Origin: Tissierellaceae bacterium
GTDB taxonomy: Bacteria > Bacillota > Clostridia > Tissierellales > Tissierellaceae
Direction of reading: 5' to 3'
Assembly: GCA_023229175.1 (NCBI GenBank)
Contig: JALNZV010000028.1
Location: forward strand, 1 to 22,209
Length of the DNA stretch: 22,209 nt
The notes beneath the pieces are model-generated. The model ran no database searches and was not told the DNA's origin. It saw only the letters and a list, made by a program, of their open reading frames with translations. Both the position numbers and the translations under genes were made by a program. This document shows, piece after piece, positions 14,131-22,179 of the stretch. Position 1 is the stretch's first letter; each line of letters starts with the position of its first letter.

Positions 14131-15858
14131 ATGAGAATGTCTAAGATTTACATGCCTACATTGAGAGAAATGCCAGCAGAGGCAGAAATACCAAGTCATA
14201 AGCTATTACTAAGGGCGGGAATGATTAGAAAACTAGTAAGTGGAATATATTCATATCTTCCACTGGGGTATAGGGTCATAAGGAAGGTAGAACAAATAGT
14301 AAGGGAAGAGATGGACGATGCTGGGTCCCAAGAGCTGTTGATGTCTGCAATTCAGCCAAGGGAAATATGGGAAGCAACAGGAAGATGGGATAATTTTGGG
14401 CCTGAGATGTTTAAGTTAAGAGACAGAAACGACAGGGAATTTTGCCTTGGGCCAACCCATGAAGAGTATTTTACAAATCTAATCAAAGACGAAATAAAAT
14501 CCTATAAGCAATTGCCTCTTAACCTTTATCAGATACAAACAAAATATAGAGATGAAAAAAGGCCTAGATTTGGCCTTATGAGGTGCAGGGAATTCATTAT
14601 GAAAGATGCCTATAGCTTTGATGTAGACGAAGATAGCATGAAAGTAGCATACGAAAATATGTGGCAGGCCTACGACAAAGTATTTACTAGATTGAAATTA
14701 AAATTCAAAGTAGTTCAAGGGGATACAGGGGCCATGGGAGGGAAAGTATCCCACGAGTTTATGGCCACATCGGAAGTGGGAGAAAGTTTAATTGCCTACT
14801 GTGACCACTGTGATTACGCTGCAACTGACGAGAAGGCAGAAGTAGTGTACGATGTGGAAGGCGGAGTTGGGGAACTAGAATTAGAAAGGGTCCATACCCC
14901 AGAAGTCACCACCATAGACGCCTTAGTAGAATTTTTCGGCATAGATCACAGTAAATTTGCCAAAGCTATAGTCTATAGTGCCCAAGGGAAGCCTGTAATT
15001 GCTTTAATTCCTGGAGATAGGGAGTTAAATGAAACAAAGCTGTGCAATTATCTTGGCATTGGGGAACACGATTTAGAGATGGCAGATGGAGATACTATAT
15101 TGTCCATAACTGGTGCCGACAAAGGTTTTACTGGCCCCATAGGCATAAAAGAGGATGTCAGAATATTAGTGGACTCTAGAATTAGCAAAATGAAAAACTT
15201 AGTAGTGGGAGGAAATGAAACCGACTACCACATAAAGAATGCTAATTATGGAAGAGATTTTTCTGGAGAAGTAGTAGAGGATTTACTTTTGGTGAAAGAA
15301 GGGGACCGATGTCCAAAATGCGGTCAAAAGCTTAAAATGGACAGAGGTATAGAGGTGGGAAACATATTCCAGCTAGGCACCAAGTATTCAGATTCCTTAC
15401 ACGCAAAGTTTTTAGATGAAAATGGAAAAGAAAAACCATTTATAATGGGAAGCTATGGCATAGGAGTATCTAGATCCGTAGCGGCAGTTGTGGAACAGTA
15501 TCACGATGAGGACGGAATAATATGGCCTTTAGTGGTAGCACCATATCACGTGATTATAACGGTAATAAATACAAAAGATGAAGTTCAGTTAGAGCTGGGA
15601 GAAAAACTTTATACTGACCTTAAATCCATGGGAGTAGAAGTGCTCATAGACGATAGAAACGAAAGAGCGGGTGTAAAGTTTAAGGATAGAGATTTAATAG
15701 GAATCCCCATCAGGATAACAGCGGGGAAAAAGTCAAAGGACTCCGTTGTGGAATATTCCATAAGGGGAGAAGAAGGAAGAATAGAAGTCCCCATTACAGA
15801 TATAATTCCATTAATAAAAGAGGAATTTAATAAGGCTGGCCTAAACTTTCTAAAATAG
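14131..15858 (+). CDS. proS: Prolyl-tRNA synthetase, bacterial type with editing domain
   Basis: ProS charges tRNA-Pro with proline. This 575-residue class II enzyme has motif 1 in the GYRVIRKVEQIVREEMDDAGSQE region (about 45-75), the TxE-like GPTHEEYF, and motif 2 as KYRDEKRPRFGLMRCREFIMKDAYSF. An inserted YbaK-type editing domain that clears Ala-tRNA-Pro lies at about 230-390. Motif 3 is GSYGIGVSRSVAAVVEQ, followed by an anticodon-binding domain (about 470-570). The insertion and length mark the bacterial rather than the eukaryote/archaeal ProS form. The start ATG is 8 bases after AAGGAGG. It is monocistronic: a T-box controls entry and a UUCG-loop terminator overlaps its stop codon. Confidence 0.97.
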   Translation: MRMSKIYMPTLREMPAEAEIPSHKLLLRAGMIRKLVSGIYSYLPLGYRVIRKVEQIVREEMDDAGSQELLMSAIQPREIWEATGRWDNFGPEMFKLRDRNDREFCLGPTHEEYFTNLIKDEIKSYKQLPLNLYQIQTKYRDEKRPRFGLMRCREFIMKDAYSFDVDEDSMKVAYENMWQAYDKVFTRLKLKFKVVQGDTGAMGGKVSHEFMATSEVGESLIAYCDHCDYAATDEKAEVVYDVEGGVGELELERVHTPEVTTIDALVEFFGIDHSKFAKAIVYSAQGKPVIALIPGDRELNETKLCNYLGIGEHDLEMADGDTILSITGADKGFTGPIGIKEDVRILVDSRISKMKNLVVGGNETDYHIKNANYGRDFSGEVVEDLLLVKEGDRCPKCGQKLKMDRGIEVGNIFQLGTKYSDSLHAKFLDENGKEKPFIMGSYGIGVSRSVAAVVEQYHDEDGIIWPLVVAPYHVIITVINTKDEVQLELGEKLYTDLKSMGVEVLIDDRNERAGVKFKDRDLIGIPIRITAGKKSKDSVVEYSIRGEEGRIEVPITDIIPLIKEEFNKAGLNFLK

Positions 15859-15882
15859 TCCTTCGGGGCTATTTTATTTCTT
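15852..15882 (+). terminator. Rho-independent terminator with UUCG tetraloop
   Basis: AAAATAGTCC pairs with GGGCTATTTT (15852-15861 with 15866-15875; one U-G pair) around a TTCG loop, followed by ATTTCTTT. The stem includes the proS stop codon. Confidence 0.88.
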
Positions 15883-15891
15883 TACCCATAG

Positions 15892-15920
15892 TTTACACTT
15901 GTGCACTTGTATTATATAAT
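15892..15920 (+). promoter_or_regulatory. Promoter of the gltX-cysS-mrnC-thyX-rlmB-yacP run
   Basis: TTTACA (15892-15897), a 17-base spacer and perfect TATAAT (15915-15920). The expected start is near 15927, leaving a leader of only about 22 bases. There is therefore no room for a T-box in front of gltX. Confidence 0.88.
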
Positions 15921-15948
15921 AAAGGTAATTAATTCAGGAGGTGGCGTT

Positions 15949-17430
15949 TTGAAAGACGTAAGAGTAAGGTTTGCACCAAGTCCCACGGGATATTTACATA
16001 TAGGAGGTTTGAGGACTGCACTATACAATTATCTATTTGCAAGGAACAACGGTGGGAAATTTGTCTTGAGAATAGAGGATACAGATCAGACTAGATTTGT
16101 AGAAGGTGCCATAGAAAACCTAATAAAAGCATTGCATTGGTCAGGAGTAAAATACGACGAAGGCGTATTTGTTGAAGACGGGAAAGTAGTTCAAAGAGGA
16201 GAGTACGGTCCATACATACAATCAGAAAGATTGGACATATATAGGAAATACGTGGACGAATTAATAGATAAAGGCCACGCATATTACTGTTTTTGCTCAA
16301 AAGAGAGATTGGATTCTCTTCGAGAAGAACAGAAGATAAAGGGTTTAGTACCAAAATACGACGGATTTTGTAGAAATATACCCCTAGACGAGGCTAAGGA
16401 AAGAATTGCCAAAGGGGAAGAATACGTAGTTAGGCTAAAACTGCCCCACGACTACGACATCAAATTCCACGACATGGTAAGAGGCGATATAGTAATCAAT
16501 ACTGACGATATAGACGACCAAGTACTGTTAAAATCAGATGGATTTCCAACATATCACATGGCAGTAGTAGTCGACGACCATTTAATGGAGATAAGTCACA
16601 TAGTCAGAGGAGAAGAATGGCTGCCATCTACGCCAAAACACGTGTATTTATACGAAGCATTTGGATGGGAAAAGCCAACTTACGTTCATCTCCCTACAGT
16701 ACTAAATAAGGATAGGAAAAAACTAAGTAAGAGGCAGGGTGATGTATCAGTTGAGGATTTCAAGGCCAAAGGTTATCTACCTGAGGGATTAGTCAACTAT
16801 TTGGCATTGGTGGGCTGGAGCCCGGAAGACAATCAGGAAATATTAAGTATGGAAGACCTGGTGGAGAAGTTCTCATTTGAAAGAGTGTCAAAAACTGGAG
16901 GAATATTTGATAAAGATAAGCTAGATTGGGTAAATAGTCATTATATAAGGACTTCCCCTGTGGAAAGAATTACAGAATTGGCGATACCTTATTTAATAGA
17001 TGCAGAACTTATAGATGAAAAGTTTGCAGAAGAAAATCCCAATTGGTTAAACTTAATGGTAAAGACAGTTCAAGAAAGCCTGGATATAGTAGGAGAAATA
17101 TCTGAGAAGGTGGAATTTTTGTTTAAAGACTCTGTGGATATAGAGGAGGAAGATGCCCTAGAGATTATAAAGGGTGAACATGTATCCACCGTCCTTGATG
17201 CCATTGTAGATGAGTTGAATACAGTAGAACAAGTCGATGAAGATTACGCAAAGGGATTTATGAAGCTAATACAAAAAGCTACAGGCGTAAAAGGTAAAAA
17301 TTTGTTTATGCCTGCAAGGGTTGCTCTGACAGGTATGGCCCATGGACCGGAATTTGTAAATGTACTGGTACTTCTTGGCAAAGAAAATATAATAAAAAGA
17401 ATAAAATACGTTAAAGAAAAATATATTTAA
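15949..17430 (+). CDS. gltX: Glutamyl-tRNA synthetase
   Basis: GltX charges tRNA-Glu. In organisms without GlnRS it also misacylates tRNA-Gln for later amidation; whether this one does cannot be read from the window. This class I enzyme has RFAPSPTGYLHIGG with the HIGH-like HIGG at 17-20, a CFCSKERL zinc-type segment with YDGFC, and the KMSKS-like KLSKR at 258-262. The C-terminal third is the helical anticodon-binding region. The frame can be read from GTG 15901, but that codon lies in the spacer of the promoter, upstream of the transcript. TTG 15949, 7 bases after GGAGG, gives a normal MKDVRVRFAPS start and 493 residues. In Bacillus cysE follows gltX; here cysS follows after 33 bases. Confidence 0.95.
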   Translation: MKDVRVRFAPSPTGYLHIGGLRTALYNYLFARNNGGKFVLRIEDTDQTRFVEGAIENLIKALHWSGVKYDEGVFVEDGKVVQRGEYGPYIQSERLDIYRKYVDELIDKGHAYYCFCSKERLDSLREEQKIKGLVPKYDGFCRNIPLDEAKERIAKGEEYVVRLKLPHDYDIKFHDMVRGDIVINTDDIDDQVLLKSDGFPTYHMAVVVDDHLMEISHIVRGEEWLPSTPKHVYLYEAFGWEKPTYVHLPTVLNKDRKKLSKRQGDVSVEDFKAKGYLPEGLVNYLALVGWSPEDNQEILSMEDLVEKFSFERVSKTGGIFDKDKLDWVNSHYIRTSPVERITELAIPYLIDAELIDEKFAEENPNWLNLMVKTVQESLDIVGEISEKVEFLFKDSVDIEEEDALEIIKGEHVSTVLDAIVDELNTVEQVDEDYAKGFMKLIQKATGVKGKNLFMPARVALTGMAHGPEFVNVLVLLGKENIIKRIKYVKEKYI

Positions 17431-17463
17431 TTTGGAACCACTGGTTCGGAATGGAGGTTGGAT

Positions 17464-18861
17464 ATGAGACTTTACAACACATTAACTAGAAAAAAGGAAA
17501 ATTTTGTGCCAGTCGAAGAGGGCAAGGTAAATATGTACACATGCGGCCCCACTGTTTACAACTATATTCACGTAGGAAACGCTAGGCCCATGGTAGTATT
17601 TGACACCTTAAGAAGGTTTTTTAAGTACAGGGGATACGACGTCAAGTTTGTAGTAAACTTTACAGACATCGACGATAAAATAATAAACAAGGCAAATGAT
17701 GAAAATGTGTCTATTAAAGAAATTTCTGAGAGATATATAGAGGCTTTTCTAAAGGATGCAGAAGGACTCAATCTATACGAGGAAGAGACAGTTCACCCTA
17801 GGGCGACAGAATTCATAAAGCCCATGATAGAGTTTATAGATATATTAATAGAAAAAGGAGCCGCATATAATGTAGATGGCAATGTTTATTTTAACATAGA
17901 TGCTGCAAAGGATTATGGAAAGCTATCTAAGAAAAACATAGATGACCTGATTTCAGGTGCCAGAGTGGAGGTAAGTGAAGAAAAGAATAATCCATTGGAC
18001 TTTGCACTTTGGAAGAGGTCAAAAGAAGGAGAGCCCTATTGGGACAGTCCTTGGGGGAAGGGTAGGCCCGGTTGGCATATAGAATGCTCCGTCATGTCTA
18101 GAACACTCTTAGGAGATACTATAGACATTCACGCAGGAGGAGAAGACCTCCAGTTTCCACACCATGAAAACGAAATTGCACAGTCAGAAACTTTGACTGG
18201 CAAGCCCTTTGCCAACTATTGGATGCACAATGCAATGATAAATATAGACAACCAAAAGATGTCTAAATCCCTAGATAACTTTTTATTTGTAAAGGACGTA
18301 GCCAAGGAGTTTGATTTGGAAACCCTTAGATTTTTCTTGTTGTCCGCCCATTACAGATCTCCAATTAATTTTACTAGGGAAATAATGAAACAAATGGAAA
18401 ACGCTTTGGAAAGGCTATATAATGCAAAGAAAAACCTTAAATATTTACTAGATAGGGCAGAGGACAGGGAATTGACACAGGAAGAAGATAACTACCTAGC
18501 AGAAGTAGATAAATATAAGGCACAGTTCGTAGAGTCCATGGAAGACGATTTAAACACGGCGGATGGTATAGCATCGATTTTTGAATTAGTTAAGTTTTCC
18601 AATACAAGGCTAGGAGAAAAAAGTGGAAGAACTCTGATATTAAAGGCCCTAGACACATTAGTGGAGCTAACATCTGTCTTGGGAATATTAAATAGAGAAG
18701 ATGAGTTATTAGAAGAGGAAATATTAGAGCTAATAGAAAAAAGGGCTGAAGCCAGAAAGAACAAAGATTACAAATTATCAGATGAGATAAGGGACAATCT
18801 TAAGGAAAAGGGTATTATATTGGAAGATACCCAAGAGGGAGTGAAGTGGAAACGCATATAG
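17464..18861 (+). CDS. cysS: Cysteinyl-tRNA synthetase
   Basis: CysS charges tRNA-Cys. This class I enzyme has the zinc ligand Cys27 in TCGPTVYNYIHVGNARP, whose HVGN (36-39) is the HIGH motif. WHIECS (Cys208) and HAGGEDLQFPHHENE supply the other zinc ligands, and KMSKS is at 265-269. The C-terminal helical and anticodon-binding region includes the usual EIRDNLKEKGIILEDTQEGVKWKR ending. TTG 17458 is in frame but lies directly against GGAGG (17453-17457). ATG 17464, 6 bases after it, is chosen, giving 465 residues, which is normal. A small inverted repeat (GAACC/GGTTC) sits in the gap after gltX, but it is not a terminator and no T-box is present. Confidence 0.96.
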   Translation: MRLYNTLTRKKENFVPVEEGKVNMYTCGPTVYNYIHVGNARPMVVFDTLRRFFKYRGYDVKFVVNFTDIDDKIINKANDENVSIKEISERYIEAFLKDAEGLNLYEEETVHPRATEFIKPMIEFIDILIEKGAAYNVDGNVYFNIDAAKDYGKLSKKNIDDLISGARVEVSEEKNNPLDFALWKRSKEGEPYWDSPWGKGRPGWHIECSVMSRTLLGDTIDIHAGGEDLQFPHHENEIAQSETLTGKPFANYWMHNAMINIDNQKMSKSLDNFLFVKDVAKEFDLETLRFFLLSAHYRSPINFTREIMKQMENALERLYNAKKNLKYLLDRAEDRELTQEEDNYLAEVDKYKAQFVESMEDDLNTADGIASIFELVKFSNTRLGEKSGRTLILKALDTLVELTSVLGILNREDELLEEEILELIEKRAEARKNKDYKLSDEIRDNLKEKGIILEDTQEGVKWKRI

Positions 18862-18864
18862 AAT

Positions 18865-19302
18865 ATGGAAAACTATAATATTTTTAGAGAAATGGGTAAA
18901 GATTTAAGTGCAGAGGATATAGCCATGCTATCTCCTTTGCATCTAGCATATATAGGGGATGCAGTATATGAGCTATTGGTGAGAACGTATTTGTTAACTA
19001 AAAAGATGCCAGTAAACCAATTGCACAAGTTAGCTACAAAATTTGTGAAGGCAAAATCTCAAGCAGATATAGTTCATGATTTGGAGGATTTTCTCACTGA
19101 AAAGGAGTGGGACATAGTAAGAAAAGGCAGAAATGCAAAATCGAACACCATGGCTAAAAATGCCACCCTAATAGACTATAAGTATGCTACGGGATTCGAA
19201 GCATTACTGGGTTATTTATATGTTTTAAATATGGACAAAAGGCTAGAAGAAGTATTTGAGATGATTTTAAAAATTAACATTACTAAAGAAAAGGGGGATT
19301 AG
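18865..19302 (+). CDS. mrnC: Mini-ribonuclease III, 23S rRNA maturation
   Basis: Mini-III is a dimeric RNase III-like nuclease without a double-stranded-RNA-binding domain; it trims the 23S rRNA precursor at the base of its processing stalk. The 145 residues cover just the catalytic fold. LSPLHLAYIGDAVYELLVR has the catalytic Asp32 and Glu36. GRNAKSNTMAKNAT and GFEALLGYLY complete the metal site. No clear Shine-Dalgarno lies within 12 bases of the ATG, which begins three bases after the cysS stop, so initiation is probably by translational coupling. It is the usual partner of cysS in Firmicutes. Confidence 0.94.
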   Translation: MENYNIFREMGKDLSAEDIAMLSPLHLAYIGDAVYELLVRTYLLTKKMPVNQLHKLATKFVKAKSQADIVHDLEDFLTEKEWDIVRKGRNAKSNTMAKNATLIDYKYATGFEALLGYLYVLNMDKRLEEVFEMILKINITKEKGD

Positions 19303-19303
19303 A

Positions 19304-20068
19304 ATGGCTAAGGTAGAACTATTGAGGTATACTCCAGATGGTGAAAAGTTAGTTGCAGCAGCAGCTAGGCTTTGTTACTCGCCTGTGGGCATCAGTGAGA
19401 TTGAGGAAACTTTAGATGAAAAGAAGACCCAATCTTTTTTGTCGTTGCTTATGGACATGAATCACGAAAGTCCCATAGAGCACGTCACATTTACATTTGG
19501 GGTTGAAGGGGTATCCCGCGCATTGACCCACCAATTAGTAAGACACAGAATTGCCAGTTATTCTCAGCAATCGCAAAGGTACGTCAAATTAGATCAATTT
19601 GAATACATAATACCGCCTGCTATTGAAAATAATAAAATTGCCAGGGCCTTATTTATCGAATCTATGGAAGAAAATCAGCGGAAATACGACGAAATAGCAG
19701 AATTATTGTTTGAAGACCATTATAAGAGACATATTGACGAGGGATTTGGAGAGAGAGAGGCTAGAAGCAAGGCAGAAAAAGAAGCCATAGAAGATGCTCG
19801 ATACGTATTTCCAAATGCCTGTGAAACGAAGATAGTATTTACCATGAATACCCGTGCATTACTTCATTTTTTCAACTTGAGAACATGTGAAAGAGCTCAA
19901 TGGGAAATAAGGGAGCTAGGGGTTGCCATGATTAAAGAAGTAAAAAAAGTCTATCCAATACTGTTTAAAAATGCAGGGCCAAGTTGCCTTACAGGACCAT
20001 GTCCAGAAGGCAAAATGACATGCGGAAAAATAGTAGAAGTAAGGGAAAGATTTAGAACGATGGATTAG
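19304..20068 (+). CDS. thyX: ThyX, flavin-dependent thymidylate synthase
   Basis: ThyX methylates dUMP to dTMP using methylenetetrahydrofolate and FAD/NADPH, without the dihydrofolate-generating chemistry of ThyA. The signature RHRX7S is present as RHRIASYSQQS at 80-90 with QRY after it. Further family marks are HESPIEHVTFTF, SRALTHQLVRHR, FPNACETKIVFTMNTRALLHFFNLRTCERAQWEIRELG in pieces along 165-205, and a C-terminal CxxxPCPEGKMTCG-like cysteine cluster (GPSCLTGPCPEGKMTCG). The 254 residues are within range. The ATG lies two bases after the mrnC stop and 6 bases after a GGGGG site. In Bacillus the mrnC-rlmB pair has no gene between; here thyX sits in it, codirectional and closely spaced. 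Confidence 0.95.
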   Translation: MAKVELLRYTPDGEKLVAAAARLCYSPVGISEIEETLDEKKTQSFLSLLMDMNHESPIEHVTFTFGVEGVSRALTHQLVRHRIASYSQQSQRYVKLDQFEYIIPPAIENNKIARALFIESMEENQRKYDEIAELLFEDHYKRHIDEGFGEREARSKAEKEAIEDARYVFPNACETKIVFTMNTRALLHFFNLRTCERAQWEIRELGVAMIKEVKKVYPILFKNAGPSCLTGPCPEGKMTCGKIVEVRERFRTMD

Positions 20069-20085
20069 AGAAGGGTTGTGAAAAA

Positions 20086-20823
20086 TTGGATTCGCAATAT
20101 GTAGCTGGGAGAAACCCAGTATTAGAAATACTAAAAACTGACAAGGAAATAGATAAACTTTACATCCTAAAAGGGGATTTACAAGGGTCAATAAATAAAA
20201 TAATTGGAATAGCCAGAGACAAAAACATAGTAATACAGGAGGTAGACAAAAATAAATTAGACTCCATGGGTGGGGGGAGTAACCACCAAGGAGTAGTAGC
20301 TTTAGTTACGTCATATAAGTATGCAGAGGCAGATGATATTTTAGAAAAGGCTAAGGCTAGGGGACAAGACCCCTTTGTCATAATACTAGATGGAATAGAA
20401 GACCCCCATAATCTAGGTGCCATCATAAGGACGGCAGAATGTGCAGGAGTACATGGCATAATCATACCGAAAAGAAGGTCAGCCACCGTAAATCAAACAG
20501 TCTATAAAAGCTCTGCAGGGGCAGTTGAACACATGCTAGTTGCAAAGGTAAACAATATAAACAACGAAATTGAAAGCTTAAAAGAAAAGGGCCTTTGGAT
20601 ATTTGGAGCAGATGTAGAAGGCAGCGCTCTCCACTTTAAAACGGATTTAAAAGGTCCCATTGCATTAGTAATAGGTAGCGAAGGCAAAGGTCTATCTAGG
20701 CTGACAAAGGAAAAGTGCGACGTTTTAGTAAAGATACCCATGACAGGGAAAATATCGTCTTTAAATGCATCAAATGCAGCTGCCGTATTGATTTACGAGG
20801 TAGTTAGGCAAAACCATGGCTAG
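20086..20823 (+). CDS. rlmB: RlmB-type 23S rRNA (Gm2251) 2'-O-methyltransferase
   Basis: A SPOUT (TrmH/SpoU) RNA ribose methyltransferase using S-adenosylmethionine. The N-terminal substrate-binding domain is at about 1-75. The knotted SPOUT domain has DGIEDPHNLGAIIRTAE, then VIGSEGKGLSR, and KIPMTGKISSLNASNAAAVLIYE as the motif 3 knot. The 245 residues are typical of RlmB; with this family, tRNA Gm18 (TrmH) activity is the main alternative, but the neighbourhood favours RlmB. The start is TTG, with AAGGG 10 bases upstream; no in-frame ATG is nearby and MDSQYVAGRNPVLE is the expected N-terminus. Its end overlaps the yacP start by 8 bases. Confidence 0.9.
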   Translation: MDSQYVAGRNPVLEILKTDKEIDKLYILKGDLQGSINKIIGIARDKNIVIQEVDKNKLDSMGGGSNHQGVVALVTSYKYAEADDILEKAKARGQDPFVIILDGIEDPHNLGAIIRTAECAGVHGIIIPKRRSATVNQTVYKSSAGAVEHMLVAKVNNINNEIESLKEKGLWIFGADVEGSALHFKTDLKGPIALVIGSEGKGLSRLTKEKCDVLVKIPMTGKISSLNASNAAAVLIYEVVRQNHG

Positions 20824-21349
20824 AAGGGATAAAAGGCATAAAGAGTATTTATTCGTAGACGGATACAATATCATAAACTCCTGGGAAAGATTTAAAGATT
20901 CGAAAAGGGACAACCTAGAAGAAGCGAGAAATACTTTAATAGATATTATGACAGAATACAAGCACTATTCGGGCATAGAGATAATAATCGTATTTGATGC
21001 TCATTTAGTAAAGGGCAATAGTGGCACTAAGGAAAATCACAAGGGACTAAAAATAATATATACCAAAGAAAATGAAACCGCGGATCAATATATAGAGAAA
21101 CAGTTAGATGCCTTGGGGAGGACAAGAAAAGTAAGGGTGGCGACTTCCGATTGGATGGAGCAGCAGATAATATTAGGAAGGGGGGGTACGAGAATTTCTG
21201 CTAGGGAATTAGAGGCTGAAATATTCAATGAAAAGAAGATGGTAAATAGAAAAAGGGCTGTGGAAAATAAAAAGAATGACCTCCTCATAGGAAGGCTAGA
21301 TGAGGAAACAGTAAGGAAACTGGAAAAGTGGATTAAAAAAAATAAATAA
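20816..21349 (+). CDS. rae1: YacP/Rae1, NYN (PIN-like) endoribonuclease
   Basis: The B. subtilis homologue (YacP, renamed Rae1) is a ribosome-associated A-site mRNA endonuclease. The 177 residues have the NYN-domain opening YLFVDGYNIINSW with its catalytic aspartate. IIIVFDAH follows, then ENETADQYIEK, and VATSDWMEQQIILGRGGTRISARELEAE, as in the family. A basic, coiled C-terminal tail ends in EKWIKKNK. The ATG overlaps the rlmB stop (8 bases), and only a weak TTAGG-like site precedes it, so translational coupling to rlmB is likely. The order rlmB-yacP-sigH is the same as in Bacillus. Confidence 0.92.
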   Translation: MARRDKRHKEYLFVDGYNIINSWERFKDSKRDNLEEARNTLIDIMTEYKHYSGIEIIIVFDAHLVKGNSGTKENHKGLKIIYTKENETADQYIEKQLDALGRTRKVRVATSDWMEQQIILGRGGTRISARELEAEIFNEKKMVNRKRAVENKKNDLLIGRLDEETVRKLEKWIKKNK

Positions 21350-21385
21350 TAATTACAATTATTCATTTCACTGGGGGGATGAAGA

Positions 21386-22024
21386 ATGCAACTAGGCTTA
21401 CATAATAAAAACAATAGATTGGCAGCCTATAGAAGTATGAGCGACGAAGAAATAATCAAGGCTGCCAACGCCGACAATGAAGTTGCTTTGGAGTATTTAA
21501 TATATAAATACAAAAATTATGTAAAACTGAAAGCTCGTTCTTATTATTTAATAGGTGCAGATAAAGAGGACATCATACAAGAGGGAATGATAGGGCTTTA
21601 TAAAGCGATACGGGATTTTGATAGTGCGAAAGAAACATCCTTTAGATCCTTTGCAGAAGTCTGCATCACCAGGCAAATAATAACTGCAATAAAAACAGCC
21701 ACCAGACAAAAACACATTCCTTTAAATTCCTATATTTCATTAAATAAGCCAATATACAACGAAGAATCTGACAGGACCTTAATGGATATAATATCTGGAG
21801 GAAAGATATGCGATCCAGAGGAGCTGATGATAGGAAAAGAAGATTTAAGCACCATAGAAGAAAAAATGGGAAAAAGTTTATCTAAATTGGAACTAGAGGT
21901 ATTTACTTCCTATATCGATGGACTCAGCTATCAGGAAATTGCCGATGACTTGGACAGGCATGTAAAGTGCATAGACAACGCATTGCAAAGGGTCAAGAAA
22001 AAGATGGAGAAAATTTTAGATTAA
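21386..22024 (+). CDS. sigH: Sigma-H (Spo0H) RNA polymerase sigma factor
   Basis: SigH directs transition-phase and early sporulation transcription, including spo0A and kinase genes in relatives. The 212 residues hold sigma region 2 (about 28-95), with EYLIYKYKNYVKLKARSYYLIGADKEDIIQEG running into the -10 recognition part FRSFAEVCITRQI. A linker (about 105-160) and region 4 follow, the latter with helix-turn-helix LELEVFTSYIDGLSYQEIADDL and the basic helix after it. The ATG is 7 bases after GGGGGG. It follows yacP by 36 bases; I do not see a clear separate promoter in that gap. Its presence is the main evidence here that the organism belongs to an endospore-forming lineage. Confidence 0.95.
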   Translation: MQLGLHNKNNRLAAYRSMSDEEIIKAANADNEVALEYLIYKYKNYVKLKARSYYLIGADKEDIIQEGMIGLYKAIRDFDSAKETSFRSFAEVCITRQIITAIKTATRQKHIPLNSYISLNKPIYNEESDRTLMDIISGGKICDPEELMIGKEDLSTIEEKMGKSLSKLELEVFTSYIDGLSYQEIADDLDRHVKCIDNALQRVKKKMEKILD

Positions 22025-22038
22025 AAGCTTAACAACGC

Positions 22039-22067
22039 TTGACATTTTTAAAATCTAATAGTAAAAT
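22039..22067 (+). promoter_or_regulatory. Promoter of tRNA-Thr
   Basis: TTGACA (22039-22044), a 17-base spacer and TAAAAT (22062-22067). The start is expected near 22074, about 13 bases before the mature tRNA. Confidence 0.85.
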
Positions 22068-22086
22068 AACTACCAGTGAGTAAATT

Positions 22087-22159
22087 GCCCACGTAGCTCA
22101 GGAGGTAGAGCACTTGCATGGTAAGCAAGAGGCCAGCGGTTCGAGTCCGCTCGTGGGCT
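22087..22159 (+). tRNA. tRNA-Thr, anticodon GGU
   Basis: All arms fold: acceptor GCCCACG/CGTGGGC, D-stem GCTC/GAGC with an AGGAGGTA loop, anticodon stem CTTGC/GCAAG with loop ATGGTAA (anticodon GGT), five-base variable loop, and T-stem AGCGG/CCGCT with TTCGAGT. The discriminator base is T. The gene-encoded 3' end reads TCA rather than CCA, so the CCA end must be added by the nucleotidyltransferase. It reads codons ACC and ACU. Confidence 0.97.
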
Positions 22160-22179
22160 TCACAAATTAAAAATAAAAT

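Noticed and set aside
15901..15948. GTG 15901 as the gltX start
   Set aside because: It lies between the -35 and -10 of the gltX promoter, and the family N-terminus begins at TTG 15949.
17433..17448. Inverted repeat GAACC/GGTTC between gltX and cysS as a terminator
   Set aside because: The stem is 5-6 bp and no T-run follows; the genes are only 33 bases apart in one operon.
22024..22041. AAGC/GCTT repeat after sigH as a terminator
   Set aside because: Four base pairs only, and it overlaps the tRNA-Thr promoter -35.
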